From Stomoxys calcitrans (lineage: Eukaryota > Arthropoda > Insecta > Diptera > Muscidae): 64,000 nt of DNA. Where the stretch lies: NCBI RefSeq assembly GCF_963082655.1, contig NC_081554.1:121719869-121783868 (forward strand), in the 5' to 3' direction. Below are positions 11,083 through 20,710 of this stretch, piece after piece. A program made the translations under genes and the position numbers. Each line of letters opens with the position of its first letter. The first letter of the stretch is position 1. The notes below the pieces were generated by a model. It did no database searches. It had not been told where the DNA came from and worked only from the letters and a program-made list of their open reading frames with translations.

Positions 11083-11536
11083 ATATAGTTGAACCATGTT
11101 TCCACTTGTATCAAATCTAGTTTTGATAAAAGATTTCGGAAATCTCGTGTTTTGCAACGAGGTTTCTCATACATTTTCAATGTGACCAAATCTACTTATT
11201 TTGGAGAATTGCAACGAATCTCCTTCCAAATTCAAATGCAACACAGCGTTTGCATTGAATACAAGTTATTATTGGGAATTTTGGGCAGCACTTTTTTTCA
11301 ACATCTGACAATTTCATATTGAAATTTTAAAATTTAGTAGTAATTTAATAAAATCGTTTCACAAACTTAATTGCTGACCGCAATGTATATGCTGAACACT
11401 TAAAATGTTAATCACAATAAAAGTGCTGTCACTGTTGACAAATAAAAACCGCATAAACCGTAGTGGAAACGGGTCTTGGAGATTATCTCAAATCAAGTGG
11501 ATTTGGGCTCTAGTAGAAACATAGTTTTATATAGTT
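11083..11536. mobile_element. hAT-like MITE, copy 1 (438 bp, 8-bp target duplication)
   Basis: The element spans 11091-11528 between two copies of ATATAGTT (11083-11090 and 11529-11536). Its ends are imperfect inverted repeats, GAACCATGTTTCCACT against AAACTATGTTTCTACT. The interior is AT-rich without coding capacity. It interrupts the family A 3' UTR. An 8-bp duplication is characteristic of hAT transposons. The superfamily call rests on that and not on end sequence. Confidence 0.7.
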
Positions 11537-11603
11537 AGAGTATAAATTCATAATTATAAGATAACCTCTTGTAAACGTATATGATAAGAAAAATGGGAAA
11601 ATA

Positions 11604-11687
11604 AAGCAGAAACGTAAACGTAAGCAACTATTACAGTGTTTGTGTGCTCGTACTTAGCAAACTGCCCGTAAATCTACCGGTGGCAAA
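11604..11687 (+). pseudogene. Histone H3 leader and N-terminus, cut at Lys14 by family B (copy 1)
   Basis: From 11646 the codons read Ala-Arg-Thr-stop-Gln-Thr-Ala-Arg-Lys-Ser-Thr-Gly-Gly-Lys, which is the H3 tail with Lys4 changed to TAG. The ATG and about 30 bp of leader are deleted compared with 22141-22220, while the upstream CAACTATTACAGTGT leader is kept. After Gly13/Lys14 the sequence becomes AAAGCTTGAGTGAC, the family B 5' end. No downstream H3 sequence exists in the window. H3 is the core nucleosome histone, and this copy is non-functional. Confidence 0.85.
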
Positions 11688-12099
11688 AAAGCTTGAGTGA
11701 CTTTGATAAGATTTATTGACACAAAACTCTTTTATTCACGTGTGTGCTGCTGTGCTTTACTGTCTTAATTGGCGAAATACTACTTTTGGAGGAGATTTAT
11801 AGAGCTAGAAGTCTAATTTCTCTGTTGGTGTGTTACTGTTTGCCGGTTGCTCATTGGCTTGTTGTATTGCCGACGGCATTTTGGTGAGTTATGACATAAA
11901 AGTGGAGTGGAATGTTTTCTGCCGACGGCATTTTGGTGGTGAAAGGCTGTGTGGTGGCTTCTGACTTTTAGAAGCGCATAGGAGGCTGCATTTTGGGAGC
12001 CTTGCTGCAAAGGCTGTGTATTGTACTGAGGGCGAGCCTGATGAAGAAGCCACAACTAAGGACTGCCTAAGAAGAAGATGGCGACCATCATGATTTGGT

Positions 12100-13655
12100 C
12101 GTTTTATTACATGTTGAACGTCAGCGCAATGACAATCTCTTGCGACAGAAGATTGAGTTTCTAAATGAATTTGGTCACCAAATCCGAGAGCTGCAAAAAA
12201 AGGAAGCTAGCTTCATCCGTGTTATTGAAGATCTGCAACGAGACATAGAGTTGCTTAAATGATTTGAATTTGATTTGAACTCGAAGAAATTGTTGAAAGA
12301 TTACAACATTGGATTGGGTGGGTAGGAAACCCATTCCATTGAGATTGATATAGTGTCCACACCGCCGGTGGCTCTGCTCGGTAGCAAACTGCCTATGCCC
12401 GCGGAGTTGAAGAAATAACAGACAATGCCGGCGCTACTAGCGGTTTCCAATTGCCGTCGTAACCCTGTGAAGCATGACTCTGAGCCAGTAGCTAGCACAT
12501 CTGCTGCGGCTCAAGCCTTGATTGCTGCTAACGCCAACAAGACCAAGAAAGCGAAGGAGAAGCGTAAGGTATCGGTTAAGATTATGCAAGGCATTGACAA
12601 GGCTACGGCTCAACCCGCTGCTGCTACTACTACCGCTGAAGAGGTTGCTGGTTCAGGAACACAGAAGAAGCATGTAGATTATATACCTAATAACAATAAA
12701 TTAGATGGTAAGAAGATGAGAGACAGCTCCATGCCCGCAGTAGCCATCTATGACGCTGGGGTTAAAGGGGTAAGTGTTCTCCTACACTCTATATTTAGAC
12801 TTGGTGAATTCTTAGTTAGTATGATACGAAAGTTGGTTTTGTCCGTACGAGTTAGGGTCCTGGTAGGGTTTCAGAGATTTAAGGCGGTGCTTGCCGAAAG
12901 GGGTTATAAGTTTCATACGCATACCCCAAAGGCTCTTGTTCCACATACTCTCGTTATTGAGGGGTTGTCTTCTGAATGTTCACAGGTGGAGTTTTCTCAG
13001 TTTATTGCGGACCAGGTGAAGTTGGGCGAAAGGGTTCTTGGCGGTATTTGTGTTGCGGGTGATAAGTGGGTTATCCGCATTGAAAAGTGTTTGCGACATA
13101 GGTACTGTCTACGCTATAAAGCGTATACTGCAGTGCCGAGTTAACATTCGGAACGATAAATTGATGAGGGTCACCCAGTGTTTCCGGTGTCAGCGTTTTG
13201 GAGACGTCTCTTTCAATTGTTGTATGCCCCTCCGGTGCGTTAAGTGTGGTCTGGCAAACCCTTCTTCAGAGTGCACTATTCTTTCGAAGGCTGAGGATGT
13301 TTTGGATCCTTTGAGGGGTAAAGTTTTGCGAATAGCTTCACAGCAGGTGTCTTGCGTAAACTGTAATGCTGTCGGTCACACGGCCGGCAGTACCCAATGT
13401 CCTAAACGGACTGAATTTCTGGCTCGACAGAAGGATGAGGCTCGGGCAAAGTCTAAGGCTCGTTCTACTCGGATTGTGGACATTCGTGCTAGGGTCTCTT
13501 ATGCTGTTGATATGGGCGGTCGCCCGATTAATGTTGCTGTGCCCTTCTGGTTTCCCGTTCGGTACTTCCCGTGGAAGCTGACTGTATCTCTAGGCGACGA
13601 TTTTCTCTGTGTCTTTAAATTTTTAAGGAGTTTGGCCAGACCTACAGTTGATTGA
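12100..13655 (+). pseudogene. ORF1 (gag-like) of family B copy 1
   Basis: A leading leucine/glutamate-rich segment (about 12115-12260, likely coiled coil) is followed by a frame at 12425-13144 that is alanine/lysine-rich and ends in the PRE_C2HC block ERGYKFHTHTPKALVPHTLV. A frameshift at about 13140 moves to a second frame with CFRCQRFGDVSFNCCMPLRC (one knuckle position is Cys where copy 2 has Gly), RCVKCGLANPSSEC and CVNCNAVGHTAGSTQC, giving zinc knuckles like those of other Jockey-type gags. The protein probably packages element RNA. Confidence 0.8.
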
Positions 13656-13709
13656 GGGCGCAGCATGGTAGAGTCGCTGCCTTTGCGGCCCTTCTAGATC
13701 GATTATGTA

Positions 13710-15440
13710 ATGGTTAGATCCCTAATTTGTATCTTCTTGTACGTTAATTCTTCTGTCTCACTGGACAGGAGACATTACTTGAAGATTTTTATCAGGGATC
13801 TTAGGCCTGATGTTCTGCTCTTGGCAGAACACAAACTTAATGACCACCACAGGGTGGATTTTGGGGGAAACGTGATGGTAGTGTACTGCCGTACTACTGA
13901 AATTCCTTTTGATCTGGGGGATGTGGAGGGTTGTGGCGTGAGGGTTTAGAGGGTGAACTGGTTGTGAGCTGTGATCTCAATTCCTGCCGTGCGCATTGGA
14001 GAGATTCTGTTCAAAATGGTGGAGGTACAGCAATTGCTGATTTTCTAGCTGATGTGTCTGATGTTGGTGTTGTGTCCTCCGATATTCCGTCTAGGTCCAA
14101 TGGTGCGTCTGGATCCTATATTGATTTTTTCCTCAGATCACCGGGGATTTGCTTGGCTGATGGTGTTGGCGTTTGAAGGGCGATCGACTTTGAGTTGGAC
14201 CATAGGGCAGCAGTTATTCAGATTGTCCTTTCTTAATTTCGACAGGACCAATGTTCGTAGATTTAGGAGGGTTTTAAGGGATGGCTTGGCGGATTGTTTA
14301 TTGCCGGTTGATAGGTGTGTAACAGTTGAAGACATTGATTGCTGTGTTCGTGGGCTGTACTTGGCATTTCGTGATGCAAGTGAGCAGTCTGTTCCTAAGA
14401 TCCGGGCAAGGCGCAGAGTAATGTGTGAACTCCCACCTAATATTCTGCGCTTCATCCGGGATCGGAAAAGACTTCGCAACGTCCTTCGCAGATGCCCTGA
14501 TCAGGGACGTGCTGCCGTACTCAGGGCTGATGTCCGCAACCCAGGTGCCATTCTACAGGATCTGATTCGAGTATTTAAGGAGGATCGGACGCGCGAGCAT
14601 AAAGGTCGATTCTAGGACGTATGTTCGTGTGAAGCGGGCTGCTGGGCTGGTTGCCAGGTGCCCAGTTGGGGCTCTGGTTGATTTGGATGGAGTTGATGCT
14701 TTGGATGAGGTTGACAATGCCGAGCTGTTGGCTGATCATGTGGGGGCTTCTTATCACAGGAGACTCACTTGGTGACCCTTTCCACAGCTTCGTTAATGGG
14801 GAGGTGGAGAGGGTCGCCGATAGAGCACCTGTTGTTGAGTTCGTTTTCCTTCACGGCTGATGGTTCGATGATCTGCAACAGGGCTCTTTAGACAGAAGGT
14901 GGGTTTGTTGATGGTGGCGATGTTGCTGCGGCTGTTGCTAGAAAACATGCTTGACGGGGTTCCTGGCATTGCTCTGCGGAAGGCGGGTGATGTAATATTT
15001 TGTTTTCCGGCTGTGCTGTTTAAACAATGTCTTAATTTAGGCCGTTTCCCTTCGGCCTGGAAGAGGGCGATGGTGGTACCGGTCCTGAAGCCGGGCTCTG
15101 ATCTTTCAATTGTGGAAGCTACAGACCGATATCGATGTTGTCGACGTTCGGTAAATTATGGGAGACCTTCATTCTGTCGTGGATATCGGAATTTGTACAA
15201 GATATAAGGATATTGGCAGATTCACAGTTCGGTTTCAGGACCGGACATTCGGCCACTCATGCTCTTGCTGTTTTCGGCGACTTTGTGGTGGAAGGTTTGT
15301 GTCGGGGTCGAGGTGCCATAGCGGTAGGACTTGATTTCGTTAGGGCCTTGCTGGGCCACGATAGGAACACCTTGTCACTGGCGGACAGGAATTGTGTGAG
15401 CCTTCGGGTCTTGTCCATGGACGGTGATGGTGGATGGTGA
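13710..15440 (+). pseudogene. ORF2 (endonuclease, linker, start of RT) of family B copy 1
   Basis: The endonuclease opens at 13710 with MVRSLICIFLYVNSSVSLDR and PDVLLLAEHKLND. A deletion shortens its middle. SCDLNSCRAHW (normally GCDLN.RH..W) and the IPSRSNGASGSYIDFFL block follow in other frames. The linker VTVEDIDCCVRGLYLAFRDA is near 14320-14380. RT blocks CLNLGRFPSAWKRAMVVPVL (15027-15090), QFGFRTGHSATHALAVF (15225-15280) and AVGLDFVRAL (15320-15350) are the last before truncation, so the YADD palm is absent. It is inactive. Confidence 0.8.
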
Positions 15441-15489
15441 TTAGAGACAAGTTGATCTCTTCTTTCGCCTATTCTCCGAAGGGACAGAC

Positions 15490-15850
15490 CCCTCGCTCCG
15501 TCGTGTTAGAGGATCTGTCATCTAGTTATGATGAGGAAGATGTTCGGGTTGGGCTACATGGTTTGCCACTAAGCCTGTACATTAAACAGGTTGTCAGGTA
15601 AGGTGGGGATAAGTAGCTTATCCACTTGGCCACAATACCCGACGTAGGCGGACTCTACAAGGTTAGGAGGTTCCTCAGCTGTAGGGTTTTGTTTAGGAAG
15701 GACGTGAAGGGCGGGATCCCGAAGTGTTTCAACTGCCAGAGGATCTGCCATATTGCCAGCAACTGCGGAATGCCATTCCGGTGTGTCAAATGTGGTGACG
15801 ATCATGGCCCTGGGAAATGCTTTCCGATACGATTTGTATAGGATGGAGGT
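15490..15850 (+). pseudogene. ORF1 zinc-knuckle region of family D copy 2
   Basis: The frame 15626-15841 contains RRFLSCRVLFRKDVKGGIPK followed by CFNCQRICHIASNCGMPFRC and RCVKCGDDHGPGKC, two CCHC knuckles. The upstream part (15490-15600) corresponds to SSSYDEEDVRVGLHGLPLSL, the PRE_C2HC-like region. Stops separate the two parts. Confidence 0.75.
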
Positions 15851-15949
15851 CAGGGATTTAAACCGGAATTTGCGTAGGGAGATATGACGGTATGATGAGG
15901 AATGCCATGCTCACTAACAGGCGGGGATAAGAGTGGACAATAGAGTCTA

Positions 15950-17000
15950 CTCTAAGGTGAAGGCCGCTGCCTGCATTACGAGAAGGGTTTCGACCCCTGA
16001 TCTTGTCCGGGTGCACGGGTCTGTCATCTCGGATGACAGTCTTAAGGCGGACATGCTAGTGGATCATGTCCAGGGTGACGTGTCATAGGTGGCCGAGTGG
16101 GGACTCCCTACAGACGGGTTAGTTGGAGGCGAGGTTTCGTCGCTGGTCGGCAGAGTCTCTCTTGTGAAATTTTCTGCGGCTGATGGTTGACTGGCGCAGA
16201 GGCCAATTTATTTCGGCCGATGCGGTGGAATATTCCCTTCGGGCTAGGTATAATCGCAGGTCCTGCGGTTTAGACGGGGTTTCTGACATCGTCCTTAAAA
16301 GGAATGAGGCCATTACGGTCCCCATCCTAAAGCCGGTGAAGGACCCAACTAGGGGCGATGGTTATAGACCGATCAGCTTTCTCTCTTCATTGGGCAAGCT
16401 TTTTGAGTTTTTCATGCTCGAGGGCATCCGGGAAACTCTAGATGACAAGGCGATCCTGCCTGACTGCCAGTTCGGTTTTAGGCGGGATCTCTCCACCTCC
16501 CAATCACTGGCTGTATTCGGGACTACGTTGATGGGTGCTCAACCGGCGACACGTTACAATTGCCGTGAGCCTTGATTTTTCCAGGGCATTTGATAGCGTC
16601 TGACATGACGCTATAATTTACAAGATGAGGGTCCTTGGTTGCCACAAATCTCTGAGGGTTAGTCAGAGATTTCCTTTGTGGCAGAACCTTCAGGATCTGA
16701 ATAGGCGAGATTTTGTCGAGCAGTAGAAACATACGAGCCGGAGTCCCCAAAGAGGTCTCTCCTGAGCTTGATTTTGTACAACATCTTTGTGTCTGAAATT
16801 CCGAAACCACCCGCTGGCGATCTGCTCCTTGCTTCCGCCGACGACATTTTCATTGCGGATCGGGACCAGACGGTTGTCGGTGCCAGACTGAACCACTATC
16901 ATTGAAGAACAGGCCATCGCTACCCGCGACAGTATTAAGTATCTCGGCATTGTATTCCAGGAGAGGTTCACCTTTGTCAGACACATTGATTATCTGCTCG
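15950..17000 (+). pseudogene. Linker and RT of family D copy 2
   Basis: The linker remnant DLVRVHGSVISDDSLKADML (15995-16060) corresponds to minus-strand sequence near 2810-2760 in copy 1. RT blocks in the frame 16183-16575 are SCGLDGVSDIVLKR, ITVPILKPVKDP, YRPISFLSSLGKLFEFFMLE and CQFGFRRDLSTSQSLAVF. The next frame shows DFSRAFDSV-like and LLLASADDIFI (SADD in place of YADD) near 16815-16860, then YLGIVFQERFTFVRHIDYLL at 16940-17000. There are several frameshifts. Confidence 0.75.
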
Positions 17001-17914
17001 ACAAAGGGGTATTCTTTTCCTACCTGAGCCTGAACCTCGATGTGTTCCTTGTCAGGTGTGCGTTGGGTTTTTTAGGGAGAGCGTCCACTATGGACAATGG
17101 TTTGGAAAGAGGGTGTCTGCGGGGCGAGGGGCCGCACCGGCCGCCGGTATGCCTTGGTGATTTGGAGGAACAGGGCCTCCTGTCTAGGAATGGATAATAT
17201 GAGGTTAAGATCCACCAGCATTGAGGACCTGGTTTACAACACTGCTCAATAGGCAGTCTTCTGCGGGGGCATTGGGATCCTTTTGCAAATATGTACATAG
17301 TCTTTAGTTTGTAAGTGTCATCATTTTAGTTGCTAAGTATTATAAGGTATTAATAATTCTTTCCGGTACTCTAGTTTAAGAAAAAAATAGTTAATAAATG
17401 AATTTATTTTGAGAAGTAATGATTTTTTTACGCTAAATTTATATGTCAGACACATTGATTATCTGCTCGACAAAGGGGTATTCTTTTCCTACCTGAGCCT
17501 GAACCTCGATATGTTCCTTGTCAGGTGTGGGTTGGGTTTTTTAGGGAGAGCGTCCACTATGGACAATGGTTTGGAAAGAGGGTGTCTGCGGGGCGAGGGG
17601 CCGCACCGGCCGCCGGTATGCCTTGCTGATTTGGAGGAACAGGGCCTCCTCTCTAGGAATGGATAATATGAGGTTAAGATCCACCAGCATTGAGGACCTG
17701 GTTTACAAAACTGCTCAATAGGCAGTCTTCTGCGGGGGCATTGGGATCCTTTTGCAAATATGTACATAGTCTTTAGTTTGTAAGTGTCATCATTTTAGTT
17801 GCTAAGTATTATAAGGTATTAATAATTCTTTCCGGTACTCTAGTTTAAGAAAAAAATAGTTAATAAATGAATTTATTTTGAGAAGTAATGATTTTTTTTA
17901 CGCTAAATTTATAT
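16977..17914 (+). repeat. Tandem duplication of the family D 3' end (2 x about 469 bp)
   Basis: Both units begin GTCAGACACATTGATTATC and end ACGCTAAATTTATAT. They share the RT C-terminal segment (CLADLEEQGLLSRNG-type) and the 3' UTR, differing by only a few bases. The join at 17446 fuses the 3' tail to the internal RT site, with GT as possible microhomology. A local post-insertion event is likely. Confidence 0.9.
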
Positions 17915-17925
17915 GTATATAGATG

Positions 17926-18644
17926 AACATATCCTCATTTTATTAGATATAAGTGTTTACTGAAATAAATTGTAGTTGTAGTTAAATTTAAAAATATATT
18001 GGAAAACATTTTTTGGTCTATATATTTCTTCCTGTGGATTTGGTAATTGATTGGTAATTGCTGGCAATATAGTGTTTCGAAGTAACACCATTCTGTCTTA
18101 GGCTTAAATACAAAAAAACTGTCATCTGTTTTTTATAGATTAAACAGCATTACAGTTCATTATTAAACCATTTCGCATTTTCAAATATGATATTTTATCA
18201 TATCGACCGTACTGTTGCAGGTCTTTTAATACATTTCATAATTATCCGTTATCAATTATCATGCATCAACAGTTTGCTTTTGCATACAATAACATAAGAA
18301 TTTAGTTTTATCGACCCTACTCAAGATTATCGGCATTTTATAGGATCAATGTTACCATTAAGGTACTGTTAAAACTATTTATTTGACATTTTAATATCAC
18401 ATGGTTATCATTGCTCATTTCTGATGCCGAAAAAAATTGGCATGTTCTAATAACAAAACTTCGAAACGAAGTATCTACGATCTACGACAAAGTTAGCGGT
18501 TTCAATTAAAGGTAGTATATGCATTTTTTGCGGCGTTTTAGTATATGTATGTATATATATGTATACGTATGCTTTTTATTGTTGAATACTATCGTGTCGC
18601 CGTGTTGTTCTAAAGGCATCGGTTTTTGTTTCGTAATGTATGTA
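17926..18644. other. Histone H2A-H4 convergent spacer, copy 1 (left part)
   Basis: The sequence GATATAAGTGTTTACTGAAA and the following 600 bp match 43741-44340 and, in part, 39880-40115. It lies downstream of both H2A (+) and H4 (-). It contains TG/TA-rich runs (18540-18570) and is interrupted by a Tc1 element after position 18644. No gene is seen. Confidence 0.8.
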
Positions 18645-20285
18645 CAGCGGTCAAAAAAAGTATTCATCATTAGCAAAATTGATAATAAATTCACTTATTT
18701 TGGGTAATTGAAGAAAATTTAAGTGAACAAATAATGCAGTTTTATGCAATAGTTTATTTTTCGTAATATGTTTTAAAATAATTTCAAAAAATAAATTTAA
18801 TTAGCGCAAAAAATGCAATTTTATATAATAACACCAAAAACAGAACAAAAAAAGTATTCATCATTGATGTGCTATCATCAAAGTCAAATTCAAATATTAT
18901 TTGGGAATCCCCCTTTTCTGTTTTATTTAGTAAAGGAGGCTTTGCCCTTGACAGCAAATATTTAATTTCATTGAAAATATAGTTTTTGTCAAAATGGGTC
19001 GTAAGCAAAACGAGGTTTCTGATGAGGTAAAAGTTTTGATAATAAAACACCACAGGAATGGTTTAACTCAAAAAACTATCAGTGAAATATTAAATAGACC
19101 ACGATCTACTATACAATCCATCATCAGAAAGTGGACAGAAACGAAAACTGTTGACAATAAACCAAGATCTGGTCGACCAAAAGCACTTTCAGTTGGAGAT
19201 GTGCGTTGGCTAGTGCGGCAAGTTCAGAAAACTCCGAAGACAAATGCGACCATTCTTCGTAAAAACACTATGGAATATTTAGGGAAGGAAGTTACTACAC
19301 AAACAATTCGAAATACACCCAAAAGGCATAGTTACAGAGGAAGAACTGCACATAAGAAGCCCTTTATAAATAAAATAAACCGAGTGAAAAGGCTAAACTT
19401 CGCAAAAATGTATGTAAAACAGCCCGAATCATTTTGGAAAACAGTCATTTTTGCAGACGAGAGCAAGTTTAATCTTTTTGGGTGCGATGGAAAGGTCATA
19501 GTGTACAGAAAACCAAATACAGAGCTTGAAGAACGAAACACAGTTGCTACTGTAAAACATGGTGGAGGTGGTTTAATGGTTTGGGGGTGTATGGCGGCTT
19601 CAGGAGCGGGAAATCTTGAAATTATTAATGGAGTAATGGATCATAAGTATTACATTGACATTTTAAAGAGGAATTTAAAAGATAGTGCTGTAAAACTTGG
19701 GCTTGGTAATAACTTTCAATATTATCAAGATAATGACCCCAAACATTCTGCTTTAAATACCAAGATGTGGATGCTGTATAACTGCCCCAAAGTCATTAAA
19801 ACTCCTCCTCAAAGTCCCGACTTGAACCCAATTGAACATCTTTGGGAACAGCTCGAACGCAAATTGAGAACGCGCAATTTTTCGAGCAAGAGTCAAATGC
19901 AACAGGTGATAATTGAGGAATGGACTAATATAGACCAAAATATAACCGCTAAATTAGTCCAATCGATGTCAAACCGTTTAAAAGAAGTTATAAGACGCGG
20001 TGGTCGAATAACAAAGTATTAATTTTTTTAAATTATGTTATTTATTTTTTTGTTTTTTTGCAATGATGAATACTTTTTTTGTTTAATTTTTTGTGTTCAG
20101 CTGTAAAATGGCCCTTTTTGTTCCAATAAATACTATTTTTTTCTTTAAAAACAATGAAATTGTGTACATATATATCACACAAGCACTACTGCATCATTAG
20201 TTTAATATGTTTTTATTCCAATTGTCTTTTGTAGACTTATTAAAAAAAAAACATTGAATGATGAATACTTTTTTTGACCGCTGTA
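18643..20285 (+). mobile_element. Tc1-type DNA transposon, copy 1, full length (1639 bp plus TA)
   Basis: The element spans 18645-20283, flanked by TA at 18643-18644 and 20284-20285. Outer ends are CAGCGGTCAAAAAAAGTATT and its complement. A second, inner pair of the same motif (18846-18865 and 20062-20081) gives an IR/DR architecture, two direct repeats in each inverted arm about 200 bp long, as in Sleeping Beauty-class Tc1 elements. One uninterrupted transposase ORF lies inside. It sits in the H4 downstream spacer at the same TA as copy 2. Confidence 0.95.
18994..20022 (+). CDS. Tc1-family DD34E transposase (342 aa), intact
   Basis: This protein cuts and pastes the element by binding its inverted repeats. 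The N-terminal part is a bipartite helix-turn-helix (paired-like) region, roughly residues 5-110, with the spacer motif SGRPKAL. The catalytic core has VIFADESKFN (Asp155), QDNDPKHS (Asp246) and LNPIEHLWE (Glu281). The 34 residues between Asp246 and Glu281 define DD34E. The glycine-rich KHGGGGLMVWGCMAASG box typical of the family is present. The length is normal for Tc1 transposases, and ATG 18994 gives the full N-terminus. Against copy 2 (56589-57617) I count about ten amino-acid differences, for example Pro for Leu in the TIRNTPKRH segment. Activity is not shown but no key residue is missing. Confidence 0.95.
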   Translation: MGRKQNEVSDEVKVLIIKHHRNGLTQKTISEILNRPRSTIQSIIRKWTETKTVDNKPRSGRPKALSVGDVRWLVRQVQKTPKTNATILRKNTMEYLGKEVTTQTIRNTPKRHSYRGRTAHKKPFINKINRVKRLNFAKMYVKQPESFWKTVIFADESKFNLFGCDGKVIVYRKPNTELEERNTVATVKHGGGGLMVWGCMAASGAGNLEIINGVMDHKYYIDILKRNLKDSAVKLGLGNNFQYYQDNDPKHSALNTKMWMLYNCPKVIKTPPQSPDLNPIEHLWEQLERKLRTRNFSSKSQMQQVIIEEWTNIDQNITAKLVQSMSNRLKEVIRRGGRITKY

Positions 20286-20454
20286 TGTATATTATAGAAG
20301 CTACATTTTTGTCGACAGCAAATTGAAAAATGGTAATATTTTGTTTTCAAGCAAAATTTATATATATTTTTTAAAAAGAATTTGTAACAAGAAATATCTC
20401 TTTTGTGGTCCTAAAAGGACCGATTGTTTTAGTTTTAAAGTTTTTAAAATATTC
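20286..20454. other. H4 downstream spacer, right part, with histone 3' stem-loop
   Basis: It continues the spacer interrupted by the Tc1 element: TGTATATTATAGAAGC, a degenerate TTTGTCGACAGCAAA where other copies have a GCCGACGGC palindrome, and the histone mRNA stem-loop at 20407-20421 (GGTCC, AAAA side, GGACC). The stem-loop is the 3' processing signal of replication-dependent H4 mRNA read on the minus strand. Confidence 0.8.
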
Positions 20455-20710
20455 TCCATAGCGTTGACGGTTTTACGCTTAGAGTGTTCAGTGCTGGTCG
20501 CAGCATCACGAATAACGTTTTCCAAAAACACTTTTAGGACACCACGGGTTTCTTCGTAAATCAATCCAGAAATACGCTTTACACCACCACGACGAGTCAA
20601 ACGTCTGACGGCAGGCTTGGTGATACATTGGATGTTATCACGCAACACTTACGATGACGTTTAACGCCATTTTTTCCCAAGCCTTTGCCACCTTTACCAC
20701 GACCAGTAAT
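20455..20710 (-). pseudogene. Histone H4 pseudogene, copy 1
   Basis: Minus-strand sequence from 20710 encodes TGRGKGGKGLGK, then GVKRHRK, then after a frameshift at about 20650 [20 protein letters not shown] and [18 protein letters not shown] to [12 protein letters not shown]. The start codon is ATT instead of ATG, Gly-to-Cys and Ala-to-Thr changes are present, and the last 18 or so codons are deleted so that the frame runs into the 3' UTR. H4 is normally near-invariant, so this copy has been free of selection for some time. Confidence 0.9.

Larger units (their letters stand above)
8070..11603 (+). mobile_element. Family A Jockey-like element, copy 1 (internal deletions, MITE in 3' UTR)
   Basis: The apparent 5' end is TGTGAGCTCGTTGTGTTAAG (8078), shared with 29659. 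A degenerate gag follows (8110-9160), then a jump near 9413 past the whole endonuclease into the RT (9466-10720). The 3' UTR (10740-11603) is split by a 438-bp MITE at 11091-11528. The 3' end runs straight into the H3 promoter/leader at about 11604. From about 9412 rightward it is nearly identical to 32375 onward. It is dead, with many stops and no endonuclease. Confidence 0.8.
11688..15465 (+). mobile_element. Family B Jockey-like element, copy 1, starting inside H3
   Basis: It begins at the H3 Lys14 junction. The 5' UTR (11688-12100) contains two TGCCGACGGCA palindromes. ORF1 follows (about 12100-13650), then ORF2 endonuclease and linker (13710-14600) and the first RT blocks (14900-15440). 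It is cut off at about 15465, where family D sequence starts. The first 1.45 kb is nearly identical to copy 2 (34640-36100). Divergence rises after about 13140. All frames carry stops. Confidence 0.85.
15465..17925 (+). mobile_element. Family D element, copy 2, with 3' tandem duplication
   Basis: It starts at a CCCCTCGCTCCGTCGTG block that matches family D ORF1 of copy 1 (about 3915-3900 on the minus strand). It includes gag knuckles, a linker fragment and the RT, with the endonuclease deleted, then the 3' UTR. The last 470 bp is repeated in tandem (16977-17445 and 17446-17914). The 3' end ACGCTAAATTTATATG is followed at about 17925 by histone H2A-H4 spacer. The orientation is that of H2A, whose 3' side the spacer normally adjoins. 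Confidence 0.8.

Noticed and set aside
11646..11690. Chance similarity to H3 in the element 5' UTR
   Set aside because: Fourteen consecutive H3 codons with silent differences between copies, a native-looking leader in one copy and H4 promoter nearby make chance very unlikely. That it travels with the element as fixed 5' UTR remains listed as the main alternative.
18784..19053. An 89-codon minus-strand frame at the left end of the Tc1 elements (also 56379-56648)
   Set aside because: It lies in the inverted-repeat arm and overlaps the transposase start. It is repeated only because the element is.
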